DNA of 64,000 nt from Lewinellaceae bacterium. Its GTDB lineage: Bacteria; Bacteroidota; Bacteroidia; Chitinophagales; Saprospiraceae. This document shows positions 57,101 to 62,963 of this stretch, piece after piece; position 1 is the stretch's first letter; each line of letters begins with the position of its first letter. The position numbers and the translations under genes were made by a program. The DNA lies in assembly GCA_020636195.1 (NCBI GenBank), contig JACJYH010000001.1, positions 310,001-374,000 of the forward strand, given 5' to 3'. The notes beneath the pieces were generated by a model. That model saw nothing but the letters and a program-made list of their open reading frames with translations. It did not search any database and was not told where the DNA came from.

Positions 57101-60100
57101 CTGTCAATGTGCTGCTGCCGCCTATACAGATCTCTTTATCTCCATCGATCGTGACACTTGGTAATGGGTGTACTGTAACCGTTACCCATCCTGTAGATAT
57201 ACACCGGTGGTCACTTGTAACTGTCACTGTGTAGGTGGTGGTTGCGCTTGGTGAGACCGTGATGTCATTGCTGCTTTCACCTGTGCTCCAATGGTAGCTA
57301 CTGCCACCACTTGCTGTCAATGTGCTGCTGCCATTTATACAGATCTCTTTATCGCCTTGGATCGTGACACTTGGTAATGGGTGTACTGTGACCGTAACTG
57401 TTCCCGTGGATACACAGCCGTGATCACTCGTCACTGTTACTGTATATATGGTTGTCTCATTTGGTGAGACCGTGATACTACTGCCACTCTCTCCTGTATT
57501 CCATGCGTAACTACTACCTCCACTCGTTGTTAATGTGCTACTGCCACCCAGGCAGATCTCAATATCGCCTTGGATTGTGACACTCGGTAATGGATGTACT
57601 GTGACAGTTACCCATCCTGTAGATATACAGCCTTGGTCACTTGTAACCGTTACTGTGTACGTGGTTGTAACACTCGGCGATACTGTGATGCTGTTTCCGC
57701 TCTCTCCTGTGTTCCAGGAATAGCTGCTGCCACCGCTCGCAGTCAATACAGTGCTGCTTCCTTGGCATATTTCTATATCGCCTTGGATTGATATATTTGG
57801 TAATGGGTTTACTTTAATTTCTTTTTTCTTTGATGCTGAACAACCATTACAATCTTTTACCGTAACCGAATATATCGTAGTTGCAGGTGGAGAGACTGTA
57901 ATCATACTTGTTGTTTCATTAGTTGACCAGACAAAGTTTAAATTATTTGCCGACATTGAACTGGGACATTCTCCTCCATAAATTCTAACATCGTCAATTT
58001 CCCAACCTGTCATTCCTCCTCTATCTTCAACGCAATATCCATACAACTCAAAATCAAATTTTGACAACTCTTCAACCCTAAATTCAGGGTGGTTAGAAAA
58101 GTCAAATGTTTCCAAATTCCATGATCTTTCCGTTAAGATGTCGTTTTTGGAATAAATGAGTTTATTGTTTTTATAGACTCTTATAAGATATTTGGTATTT
58201 ATATTATTTATACCGGTTGAACCATTAGTTGTAATCCAATTATATGGTGATTGTTCTCTAAAGGTTAAAGTGTTAATTTTACCAACTTCCTTTGGATCTA
58301 TGCTCACAGAAAACCTAAGTGCATTTTGGCTATTGTAATCATTGGGGTCACAAGACGTTAAATTTTCTATGCAAATTCCAGCACCACCTAAACCATCTGG
58401 TGTACATGAATGATCTCCTGAGTCTCTGTTTATATTTGTCGCAGTAACAACTTTCAAATCGCCATAACTATTAATTTCCGGAGTAAACTCATCATAACTC
58501 ATTTGATTTGATGAGCCTAAGGCATTACAATCATCAAGATTCCAAGTGACTAATAACTCATCAGCACAATCTTTATCACAAAAGGTCTTTCCAGTCACTG
58601 TTGCTGTTAATTTTGCAGAATTGCCAATACAAATTTCACTATCACCAACAATACTCAAATCAGGGTTTGGGTTAACTATAACAGAATGTACAGCTGTAGC
58701 TTGACATCCATGTTCATCTGTTACCGTTAGGTAATAAAAGGTAGTCGATGTAGGTGATACATTGATAATAGAAGTTGTACTTCCATTGCTCCAAAAATAT
58801 TGGGTACCTCCAGAACCATTGAGTTGGATTTGTTCTCCAAAACAAATTTTTTCATCGCCTGAGATATTTGCTTCGGGTAAAGGGTTTACATGTACAACTT
58901 TACTTGACGAAGCCATACATCCGTGGACATCCGTTGCTGTCACACTATAACTTGTTTCTATTCCCGGGTGCACCGTAATAGCAGGTGAGGTTTGACCTGT
59001 ACTCCACATGTATGAAATTCCACCTGTTGCTACCAATTCTAAATTTGATCCAAAACAAATTTCTGAATTTCCAGAAATGCTAACTATTGGTAATGCATGA
59101 ACAACAATTTCTTTTTGAGTGGATTCAACACATCCAAACTCTGAAGTTACAGTAACACTGTATGTAGAATTTATTATTGGATTAACTACTATAGATTTTG
59201 TTGTTTCTCCAGTGGACCAAAGATAAGAAATACCTCCATCTGCTTCTAAAACGGTACTTTCTCCATAACAAATTTCTGATTTGCCAATAATTGAAGGAAC
59301 AGGAAGTGGGTGAACTATAATAGTCTCTGATGTTGCGTTTTGACATCCATGATTGTCTGTAGTAGTAACAGAAATATTTATTGTTGAAGTTGGAGTTATA
59401 GTGATCGTGTTCGTCGTACTACCGTTACTCCATATATAACTTAACCCACCCGATGCCGAAAGAGTCGTTGATTCTCCGATACATAGGTCAAAATCACCAG
59501 AAATCACGGGTGTAGGGAGCTTATGTACTATTACTTGATGCGATGCAACCGAGGTACAGCCATCTGTGGATGTGACAGTGACAAAATAGGTGGTTGTTTC
59601 AGCTGGTTTTACTTCAATAGTTGAAGCCACTTCACCGGTGGACCAATGATATGAGCTACCTCCTTGTGCAGTTAAAATTGCAGAATCTCCAAAGCAAATT
59701 TCACCTGATCCGGTTATACTCGCTACCGGCAATGGATAAACTGTTGTTTTTACTTCATCACTGGACACACATCCTTTACAATCCACCACGGAAACGGTAT
59801 AAGTAGTGGTTTCAAGGGGTGTAACTACTATTGTTGAGGTAGTAGCTCCATTTGACCAAATATATGAAATTGGGTTTTCTACATTATTATTAATACAACA
59901 ACCTCCATAAACCCTAATATCATTCAACTCCCAACCATTCATTACTCCATTGTTTTCAACAACGCAATATCCTCTCAGCTCAAATCTAAATGTACTAGGT
60001 TCATAAATATTAAATTCCTCAATGGAAGAAAAGTCAAATGTTTCTAAATTCCATGATCTTTCTGTGGCCCTCTCATTCTCTTCAAAAATTAGAATATCAT

Positions 60101-61241
60101 TTTTATAGACTCTAATTAAATATTTTGTATTGTAGTTATTGATACCTGTTGATCCATTTGTTGTTATCCAATTGAATGGAGATTGTTCATAAAAGGTCAA
60201 TTTTGAAAGTCTTCCTATTTGGGATGGAGTCAATGAAACAGAAAATTTAATGGCATAATCTGAATCATAATCCAGAGGATCACAGCTTTCCATAGATGGA
60301 ATACACATTCCTACATCATCTGGATAGGACCCAATTATTGGTGTACATGAATGTTCTCCTTTGTCTCTATAAATATTTCCTGCATCGACATCCGTACAAT
60401 TTCCTGTATTTGGAAATTCTGGTATAAATTCCGTGTAACTATCTTGGTTTGTAGCACCTTGTGCATTACACTGATCTAATGTCCATTTTACTAGCAACGA
60501 ATCTGTACCCACAGAACATGTATTTTTACATGTGGCTTGGCCAGAACCAGATGCTGTCAAAGTAAACGATGATCCAAAACAAGCTGCTTGATCTTGTCCG
60601 GCATTCACACTCAATGCGCCGACTTCTAAATAAATGGCTGTTTCTGAAATACAACCATATCCATTAGTATATTTTATTGTGTATTGACCCGTTTGTGATG
60701 GTTGAACATTTGTCAATGTAAAGTATGAACTTCCCTGTGGAGACGAACTTGTAAAACCATTAGGTCCAGTTATAGTAAATCCAGTTATTCCCAATGGTTG
60801 TGTTCCTAGTTTTACTGTTCCACCTCGGCATACATACACATTTTTTGCTTGGTAAAATCCTGAACCTTTATCTGCATATGGTGTGAGTTTCGTTGAAGTC
60901 CCTCCATTTAAAAAAACTTCCTTGGTTTGCACTTGTGAGCAACCACACCCATTGATGGCAATGACACTATACATTCCCGAAGAGAGATTTCCTACTGACA
61001 ATGTTGCTTGTCCTTCTGCAATTTGAACGTTGTCTTTCAACAATTTTACTGTTCTCTCACAAGGATTACCTGGCTGATCCGTTGCGGTAACCGTAATGGA
61101 TCCATCAGATGCATAGCAAGAGGTAGGGTGTTTTACATTATTTATTACGATCGCACAATTTTGGCTATAAGATTTTGTAGTAAATAAAGTTCCAATGACA
61201 AAAAGGAATTGCCAGAAATAATTTGGTTTTAGATTGGACAT
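48174..61241 (-). CDS. Giant (4,355 aa) repetitive T9SS surface protein with Ig/PKD-like repeats and inserted domains
   Basis: The reading frame is uninterrupted for 13 kb. After a signal peptide ('FLFVIGTLFTTKSYSQ') comes a SprB-like segment ('HPTSCYASDGSITVTATDQP') and a second Ig-like unit. About 39 Ig/PKD-like repeats follow, whose core unit is 71 residues: 'I.GD..IC.G.STLTASGG', 'YSWSTG....ITVSP', 'TTTYTVTVTSD.GC', 'VTVHPLP'. Five repeats are interrupted after the first strand pair by large domains (residues about 236-449, 884-1094, 1888-2201, 2834-3148, 3918-4133). A T9SS sorting domain (about 4268-4355, 'SIYPNPAKDKVNITSREVI', end 'ERIVILGN') directs surface export. The role is inferred as an adhesin or biofilm-matrix fibre, by analogy with SprB-like proteins. 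Confidence 0.93.
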   Translation of the reverse strand: MSNLKPNYFWQFLFVIGTLFTTKSYSQNCAIVINNVKHPTSCYASDGSITVTATDQPGNPCERTVKLLKDNVQIAEGQATLSVGNLSSGMYSVIAINGCGCSQVQTKEVFLNGGTSTKLTPYADKGSGFYQAKNVYVCRGGTVKLGTQPLGITGFTITGPNGFTSSSPQGSSYFTLTNVQPSQTGQYTIKYTNGYGCISETAIYLEVGALSVNAGQDQAACFGSSFTLTASGSGQATCKNTCSVGTDSLLVKWTLDQCNAQGATNQDSYTEFIPEFPNTGNCTDVDAGNIYRDKGEHSCTPIIGSYPDDVGMCIPSMESCDPLDYDSDYAIKFSVSLTPSQIGRLSKLTFYEQSPFNWITTNGSTGINNYNTKYLIRVYKNDILIFEENERATERSWNLETFDFSSIEEFNIYEPSTFRFELRGYCVVENNGVMNGWELNDIRVYGGCCINNNVENPISYIWSNGATTSTIVVTPLETTTYTVSVVDCKGCVSSDEVKTTVYPLPVASITGSGEICFGDSAILTAQGGSSYHWSTGEVASTIEVKPAETTTYFVTVTSTDGCTSVASHQVIVHKLPTPVISGDFDLCIGESTTLSASGGLSYIWSNGSTTNTITITPTSTINISVTTTDNHGCQNATSETIIVHPLPVPSIIGKSEICYGESTVLEADGGISYLWSTGETTKSIVVNPIINSTYSVTVTSEFGCVESTQKEIVVHALPIVSISGNSEICFGSNLELVATGGISYMWSTGQTSPAITVHPGIETSYSVTATDVHGCMASSSKVVHVNPLPEANISGDEKICFGEQIQLNGSGGTQYFWSNGSTTSIINVSPTSTTFYYLTVTDEHGCQATAVHSVIVNPNPDLSIVGDSEICIGNSAKLTATVTGKTFCDKDCADELLVTWNLDDCNALGSSNQMSYDEFTPEINSYGDLKVVTATNINRDSGDHSCTPDGLGGAGICIENLTSCDPNDYNSQNALRFSVSIDPKEVGKINTLTFREQSPYNWITTNGSTGINNINTKYLIRVYKNNKLIYSKNDILTERSWNLETFDFSNHPEFRVEELSKFDFELYGYCVEDRGGMTGWEIDDVRIYGGECPSSMSANNLNFVWSTNETTSMITVSPPATTIYSVTVKDCNGCSASKKKEIKVNPLPNISIQGDIEICQGSSTVLTASGGSSYSWNTGESGNSITVSPSVTTTYTVTVTSDQGCISTGWVTVTVHPLPSVTIQGDIEICLGGSSTLTTSGGSSYAWNTGESGSSITVSPNETTIYTVTVTSDHGCVSTGTVTVTVHPLPSVTIQGDKEICINGSSTLTASGGSSYHWSTGESSNDITVSPSATTTYTVTVTSDHRCISTGWVTVTVHPLPSVTIDGDKEICIGGSSTLTASGGSSYHWSTGDNGSSITVNPSATTTYTVTVTSDHGCVSTGTFTVTVHPLPSVTIEGDSEICYGSSTVLTASGGSNYSWSTGDNGSSITVSPNATTTYTVTVTSDHGCVSTGTATVTVHPMPIVTIQGDIDICMGGSSILTASGGSTYSWSIGASGSSITVSPSATTTYTVTVTSDQGCISTGWVTVTVHPLPSVAIQGDKEICIGGSSTLTASGGSSYSWSTGASGSGITVTPNATTTYTVTVTSDQGCISTGWVTVTVHPLPSVTIQGDKDICINGSSTLTASGGSSYHWSTGDNGSSITVSPSATTTYTVTVTSDHGCVSTGWVTVAVHPLPSVTIQGDKDICINGSSTLTASGGSSYHWSTGDNGSSITVSPSATTTYTVTVTSDHGCVSTGTVTVTVHPLPSVMIEGDNEICMGGSTVLTASGGSSYSWSTGASGSSITVSPNETTTYTVTVTSDHGCVSTGTVTVTAHPLPEIIIEGDTTICAGSCTTLTVVGDDLEVEWQGVGEGVEESCPDLYFVGGLQDGGVQSLYKITGTDLIKSYEIGPRNINGIGSYCDGRSMKLYGMERMGDNPLTATRSNLVVLDVASGGVNVLGEIPQPTNIYGGLGQSGIISFVGDVDRDGNYYFPAINAFINPSTYEILDYTVYIGRIDLNNHGNGSNVSYEVLRVLPDCKPYMDACVSAFQAYALDPSIGSPSGGIQDWALSSDGNTLYSFLGIENGLLKIDLASQTASCVGGPASNLIYTGTTGVKTDEFGGIALRDGELYGYQVDRGRYYRIDKESGELTLLTEGWPEDYRGDISDCKPCGGNEGVNGSTATVCPEETTSYTVKVTDPRGCMSTRTVRVEVLEKVEVTIQGDTEICKGETTSLSVGGGYRTVTWSTGETTERIDVSPLERTTYGVTVEDASGCTGTTTQTVEVHPLPIVEIYGEKEICKGGSTVLIAYGGGSYAWSTGASSSGITVSPNATTTYTVTVTSDHGCVSTGTVTVTVHPLPSVTIDGDKDICVGGSTVLTASGGNTYTWSTGESSNGITVTPSATTTYTVTITSDHGCVSTGTVTVTVHPLPSVTIDGDKDICINGSSTLTASGGSNYSWSTGDNGSSITVSPSATTTYTVTVTSDQGCISTGWVTVTVHPLPSVTIEGDKDICINGSSTLTASGGSSYSWSTGASGSGITVTPNATTTYTVTVTSDQGCVSTGTVTVTVHPLPSVTIEGDSEICIGGSSTLTASGGSNYSWSTGESGSSITVTPNATTTYTVTVTSDHGCVSTGWVTVAVHPLPSVTIQGDKEICINGSSTLTASGGSSYHWSTGDNGSSITVSPSATTTYTVTVTSDQGCVSTGTVTVTVHPLPSVTIEGDNEICMGGSTVLTASGGSSYSWSTGASGSSITVSPNETTTYTVTVTSDHGCVSTGTVTVTAHPLPEIIIEGDTTICAGSCTTLTVVGDDLEVEWQGVGEGVEESCPDLYFVGGLQDGGVQSLYKITGTDLIKSYEIGPRNINGIGSYCDGRSMKLYGMERMGDNPLTATRSNLVVLDVASGGVNVLGEIPQPTNIYGGLGQSGIISFVGDVDRDGNYYFPAINAFINPSTYEILDYTVYIGRIDLNNHGNGSNVSYEVLRVLPDCKPYMDACVSAFQAYALDPSIGSPSGGIQDWALSSDGNTLYSFLGIENGLLKIDLASQTASCVGGPASNLIYTGTTGVKTDEFGGIALRDGELYGYQVDRGRYYRIDKESGELTLLTEGWPEDYRGDISDCKPCGGNEGVNGSTATVCPEETTSYTVKVTDPRGCMSTRTVRVEVLEKVEVTIQGDTEICKGETTSLSVGGGYRTVTWSTGETTERIDVSPLERTTYGVTVEDASGCTGTTTQTVEVHPLPIVEIYGEKEICKGGSTVLIAYGGGSYAWSTGASSSGITVSPSVTTTYTVTVTSDHGCVSTGTVTVTVHPLPSVTIDGDKDICVGGSTVLTASGGNTYTWSTGESSNGITVTPSATTTYTVTITSDHGCVSTGTVTVTVHPLPSVTIDGDKDICIGGSSTLTASGGSSYHWSTGDNGSSITVSPSATTTYTVTVTSDQGCISTGWVTVTVHPLPSVTIEGDKDICINGSSTLTASGGSSYHWSTGASGSGITVTPNATTTYTVTVTSDQGCISTGWVTVTVHPLPSVTIQGDSDICLGGSSTLTASGGSNYSWSTGDNGSSITVSPSATTTYTVTVTSDHGCVSTGTVTVTVHPLPSVTIQGDKEICINGSSTLTASGGSTYTWSTGESGSSITVTPNATTTYTVTVTSDHGCISTGWVTVTVHPLPSVTIEGDQEICINGSSTLTASGGSSYAWNTGESGSSITVSPNATTTYTVTVTSDQGCISTGWVTVTVHPLPSVTIQGDSDICLGGSSTLTASGGRNYSWSTGDNGSSITVSPNATTTYTVTVTSDHGCVSTGTVTVTVHPLPTVNINGDTKICVGSSTMLEATGGVNYHWSTGQNTKKITVNPDLATTYTVTVTSEFGCSATSSVTVMIKSKPNIEFSGPDILCLGDSTFIVVTGTTSNECANQCNVTNPEVLAYWDLEDCSSFMTNGTHLDYSEFTPVINKSNCVNVSAGNVHRYNWLKHSCTPGINDGVGMCIGTQNTCSPSHIDYTEALRFMVTIDPSKSAQITGLQFAEQSPENYLFVGGTPNTNNYAQKFLIRVSKNGQIVYYKDNIPTHRLWGNVSFDFANNPNFKGVGKSVYLFELVPYCIFDNGGLESIWDIDEIKVYGGCCEGIEKEVTYVWSDGSTGSSIHIQPSENTSYTVTVTDCCGCTNVLSKDIYVSDLKADLGPDRMIIRGQTITLTPVISGKSICSDTDLGVNEVKYLWSNGATTSSITVTPTASTFYRVTVEDCNECTDTESISIYVMNGSQISIYPNPAKDKVNITSREVINDHEFSVSLMSVDGRRISILPESMTKENNFQYSVVLPSNIVQGVYLMNVDVNGVKVTERIVILGN
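48845..49490 (-). other. Inserted domain, third copy of the Cys-bracketed ~210-residue type
   Basis: Encodes about residues 3918-4133. It starts after 'ECANQC' and has 'YWDLEDCSSFMTNGTHLDYS', 'HSCTPGINDGVGMCI', 'FAEQSPENYLF', 'KFLIRVSKNGQIVYYKDN', 'FELVPYCIFDNGGLESIWD' and 'IDEIKVYGGCC', after which the host repeat resumes ('VTYVWSDGSTGSS'). It is homologous to the inserts at 57960-58590 and 59895-60535. I read it as a beta-sandwich lectin-like module, an inference only. Confidence 0.7.
51376..52985. repeat. Internal duplication, copy A (identical core)
   Basis: This 1,610-bp core has its counterpart 2,841 bp further on (54217-55826). Line-by-line reading found no differences inside; the first mismatches are at 51375 and 52986. 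2,841 bp is 947 codons, so the duplication is in frame: nine repeats plus one large inserted domain. Outside the core the copies stay similar, but with scattered substitutions. Confidence 0.88.
51800..52740 (-). other. Large inserted domain, propeller-like (copy A)
   Basis: Encodes about residues 2834-3148, inside one repeat between 'LEVEWQGVGEGVEESCPDLY' and 'GSTATVCPEETTSYTVKV'. Strands such as 'DLYFVGGLQDGG', 'SLYKITGTDLIKSYEIG', 'DWALSSDGNTLYSFLG', 'GLLKIDLASQTASCVG', 'EFGGIALRDGELYGY', 'RYYRIDKESGELTLLTEG' repeat the logic of beta-propeller blades (DUF6923-like layout; resemblance only). Codon use favours GAG, GGA, CTA and ATA unlike the repeats around it. Copy B is at 54640-55580. Confidence 0.7.
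54217..55826. repeat. Internal duplication, copy B (identical core)
   Basis: Counterpart of 51376-52985 at an offset of exactly 2,841 bp, with no difference seen by eye over 1,610 bp. It contains the second propeller-like insert and parts of the flanking repeats. Exact identity over this length means either a very recent duplication, ongoing gene conversion, or a repeat-resolution error in assembly. Confidence 0.88.
54640..55580 (-). other. Large inserted domain, propeller-like (copy B)
   Basis: Same sequence as the insert at 51800-52740, encoding about residues 1888-2201. It interrupts the repeat that begins 'EIIIEGDTTICAGSCTTLTV' at the same point as copy A. It is followed by two repeats with the same unusual codon style ('VEVTIQGDTEICKGETTSLS' and 'IVEIYGEKEICKGGSTVLIA'). 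Confidence 0.7.
57960..58590 (-). other. Inserted domain, second copy of the Cys-bracketed type
   Basis: Encodes about residues 884-1094. It begins at 'FCDKDCADELLVTWNLDDCN' and ends 'GWEIDDVRIYGGECP', followed by the resumed repeat 'NLNFVWSTNETTSMI'. It shares 'SFxEFTPEI', 'DSGDHSCTP', 'FREQSPYNWITTNGSTGIN', 'KYLIRVYKN' and 'FELYGYC' elements with the first copy at 59895-60535, and is the closest relative of it. Confidence 0.72.
59895..60535 (-). other. Inserted domain, first copy of the Cys-bracketed type
   Basis: Encodes about residues 236-449. It starts 'TCKNTCSVGTDSLLVKWTLD' and ends 'GWELNDIRVYGGCC'. It interrupts an Ig/PKD-like repeat between 'FTLTASGSGQA' and 'NPISYIWSNGATTSTI'. Conserved elements are the 'HSCTP' segment, 'FYEQSPFNWITTNGSTGIN', 'TKYLIRVYKNDILIFEE' and 'TERSWNLETFDFSS'. 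It looks like a beta-sandwich binding module; no named family was recognised. Confidence 0.72.
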
Positions 61242-61585
61242 GAGTAATGATTATTTCAAATATTAAAAATCAATATATGTTAAAATTGAAAAAAATTACT
61301 GTAAAGATATCATGTAATTATAAAAGGGGAACAGTTTTTAGTGTCATTATTTCATATATTTTTTTTGTTAAATTATTTTTTTTACAAATATAACCTTATA
61401 ATCTTCCACATTTAAATTCATACTTTTATATATTTTATATTTGCAATATGACATAAAATTGTTAGGGTATAGAATTTTATTTAATGTATAATATGATCTA
61501 ATAAATTTTTAATTTGTTGTATTTTTAGCAAAAACAATTTTTATCAAATCATCGTTAATTACTACATCAAAAAATAATTCTCTTT
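61242..61585. other. Divergent intergenic region, giant gene / Sua5
   Basis: 344 bp of very AT-rich DNA with several T-runs. A plus-strand TATATTTG (61436-61443) matches the -7 consensus. No clear TAnnTTTG was found on the minus strand close to the giant gene start. No gene or strong hairpin seen. Confidence 0.45.
61436..61443 (+). promoter_or_regulatory. Candidate -7 promoter element (TATATTTG)
   Basis: Matches TAnnTTTG. It would give a leader of about 140 nt before the GTG start at 61586, longer than for other candidates in this window, so it is less certain. Confidence 0.3.
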
Positions 61586-62545
61586 GTGTTCATAGGTAAG
61601 GATATAAATATTGCTGCCGAACTACTACAAAAAGGAAATTTAGTAGGCATTCCTACTGAAACTGTGTATGGGTTGGCTGGTAACGCATTTGATCCTGTGG
61701 CGATTTCCAAAATATTTCAAATTAAAAAGCGTCCAAGTTTCGATCCTTTGATTGTGCATGTAGGTGACCATGAAGAAGTAAAATATCTAGCTGCATACAT
61801 TCCCAATGAGTTAGAAACTATTATGAACCATTACATGCCTGGACCACTAACTATTATTGTAAAAAAAAGGCATCTTATACCGGATATTGTTACTGCGGGA
61901 AGCCCTTATGTTGGAATCAGAATTCCAAAGCACGATGTAACTTTGGAATTGTTGAGAAAAATAGATTTTCCATTAGCTGCACCAAGCGCCAATCCTTTTG
62001 GCTATATCAGCCCAACCACGGCGCAACATGTAGCAGATCAATTAGGCAGTAAGATATCTTATATTTTAGATGGTGGTGCATGCGAGGTAGGATTAGAAAG
62101 CACTATCATTGGGGTGAATAATAACGGAAGTTTACAAGTTTTAAGAAAAGGTGGCCTCACTCTTGAACATATAGAAGAACTCACCGGTAAAAAACTCACT
62201 ATCAATGACCATAGCTCTTCAAATCCTCAAGCTCCAGGTATGTTGAGTAGCCATTATGCGCCAAGAGTACCTTTATATTTATGTAATTTAAGGGAGAAGA
62301 TAGGCTCTGTTGATCCGGAACGTACGGGAGTAATTTCTTTTTCTGATCGTTTTCCTAGTATTTCACCTAATCATTTTGTCACTTTATCGGAGAGTGGCGA
62401 TTTTGGGGAGGCTGCAAGAAATTTATTTTCCGGGATGAGACATCTTGATAACTGTGATATAGATCTCATTTTGGCTGAGTTGGTTCCAAATGTAAATTTA
62501 GGATTGGCAATCAATGACAGATTGAGAAGAGCTGCGACACATTAA
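61586..62545 (+). CDS. Threonylcarbamoyl-AMP synthase, long (Sua5) form
   Basis: A 319-residue protein starting at GTG 61586 ('MFIGKDINIAAELLQKGNLV'). The YrdC/Sua5 catalytic domain (about 1-200) has 'GIPTETVYGLAGNAFD', the K-x-R-S site 'KIFQIKKRPSFDPLIVH', 'PGPLTIIVKK', 'VGIRIPKH', 'PLAAPSANPFGYISPT' and 'GLESTIIGV'. A linker with 'PQAPGMLSSHYAPRVPLYL' leads to the Sua5 C-terminal domain. It makes the threonylcarbamoyl-adenylate used for t6A37 tRNA modification. The Sua5 form carries the extra regulatory domain seen in many Bacteroidota. Confidence 0.95.
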   Translation: MFIGKDINIAAELLQKGNLVGIPTETVYGLAGNAFDPVAISKIFQIKKRPSFDPLIVHVGDHEEVKYLAAYIPNELETIMNHYMPGPLTIIVKKRHLIPDIVTAGSPYVGIRIPKHDVTLELLRKIDFPLAAPSANPFGYISPTTAQHVADQLGSKISYILDGGACEVGLESTIIGVNNNGSLQVLRKGGLTLEHIEELTGKKLTINDHSSSNPQAPGMLSSHYAPRVPLYLCNLREKIGSVDPERTGVISFSDRFPSISPNHFVTLSESGDFGEAARNLFSGMRHLDNCDIDLILAELVPNVNLGLAINDRLRRAATH

Positions 62546-62567
62546 CTGACACCATTATTTATTTATC

Positions 62568-62963
62568 ATGCATAGAATTTTATTACTTTTTGTTTCTATT
62601 TTCATTGGCTTTAATTCTTGTTCAAAAACTGAAGATATCGGAAGCCTCGAGAATATTCAATCTTTGGATGAATTTAAAGGAATTATTTCATCTGGAGTAT
62701 CGCTGATTTTTTTTCATGCTTCTTGGTGTCCCAATTGTCAAGAACAAAGACCAGCCATTGAAGCATTAACAAAGAGAGATGACCTGAAAGCAGCAAAAAT
62801 ATATCAGGTGGATTATGAAGAAATAAAAGAAGTTGTCAATGAATACAACATCATAGGTTTTCCAACCATCGTTTTCTACAAAAATAATGTTGAGGTAAAA
62901 AGATTTGAATCAAAGGGACATAGTGAAGAGGAGTTAGCAAACATCTTAAAAGGACTATTGTAG
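62568..62963 (+). CDS. Thioredoxin-like lipoprotein
   Basis: A 131-residue lipoprotein: signal 'ILLLFVSIFIGFNSCSK' with Cys18, then a thioredoxin fold with the active site 'FFHASWCPNCQEQRPAIEAL' (C54/C57, CPNC) and cis-Pro in 'YNIIGFPTIVFYKN'. CPNC differs from the CGPC of thioredoxin and is found in envelope thiol-disulphide proteins. It is predicted to act in the periplasm, anchored to a membrane. The gene follows Sua5 by 22 bp and overlaps the convergent glycosyltransferase gene by nine bases. Confidence 0.9.
   Translation: MHRILLLFVSIFIGFNSCSKTEDIGSLENIQSLDEFKGIISSGVSLIFFHASWCPNCQEQRPAIEALTKRDDLKAAKIYQVDYEEIKEVVNEYNIIGFPTIVFYKNNVEVKRFESKGHSEEELANILKGLL

Larger units (their letters stand above)
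49783..57798 (-). repeat. Tandem array of homogenised 213-bp repeats (about 29 units) with two large inserts
   Basis: The 71-residue unit recurs every 213 bp; for example 'ATCGTGAC(A/G)CTTGG' occurs at 50401 and again at 50614. Units inside the array are close to identical at protein level, whereas seven flanking units on the N-terminal side and two on the C-terminal side are diverged. This fits recent expansion by unequal recombination in the centre. The array encodes about residues 1148-3820 and has visibly higher GC than neighbouring genes. Confidence 0.9.

Noticed and set aside
49783..57798. Regular repeats as a possible CRISPR or satellite array
   Set aside because: The period of 213 bp, the lack of unique spacers and the open frame through all units identify protein-coding repeats.
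49723..57981. Many plus-strand open frames of 60-100 codons across the giant gene, some Cys-rich and repeated
   Set aside because: They recur with the 213-bp and 2,841-bp periods of the minus-strand gene and lie wholly inside it. Their presence follows from the repeat composition.
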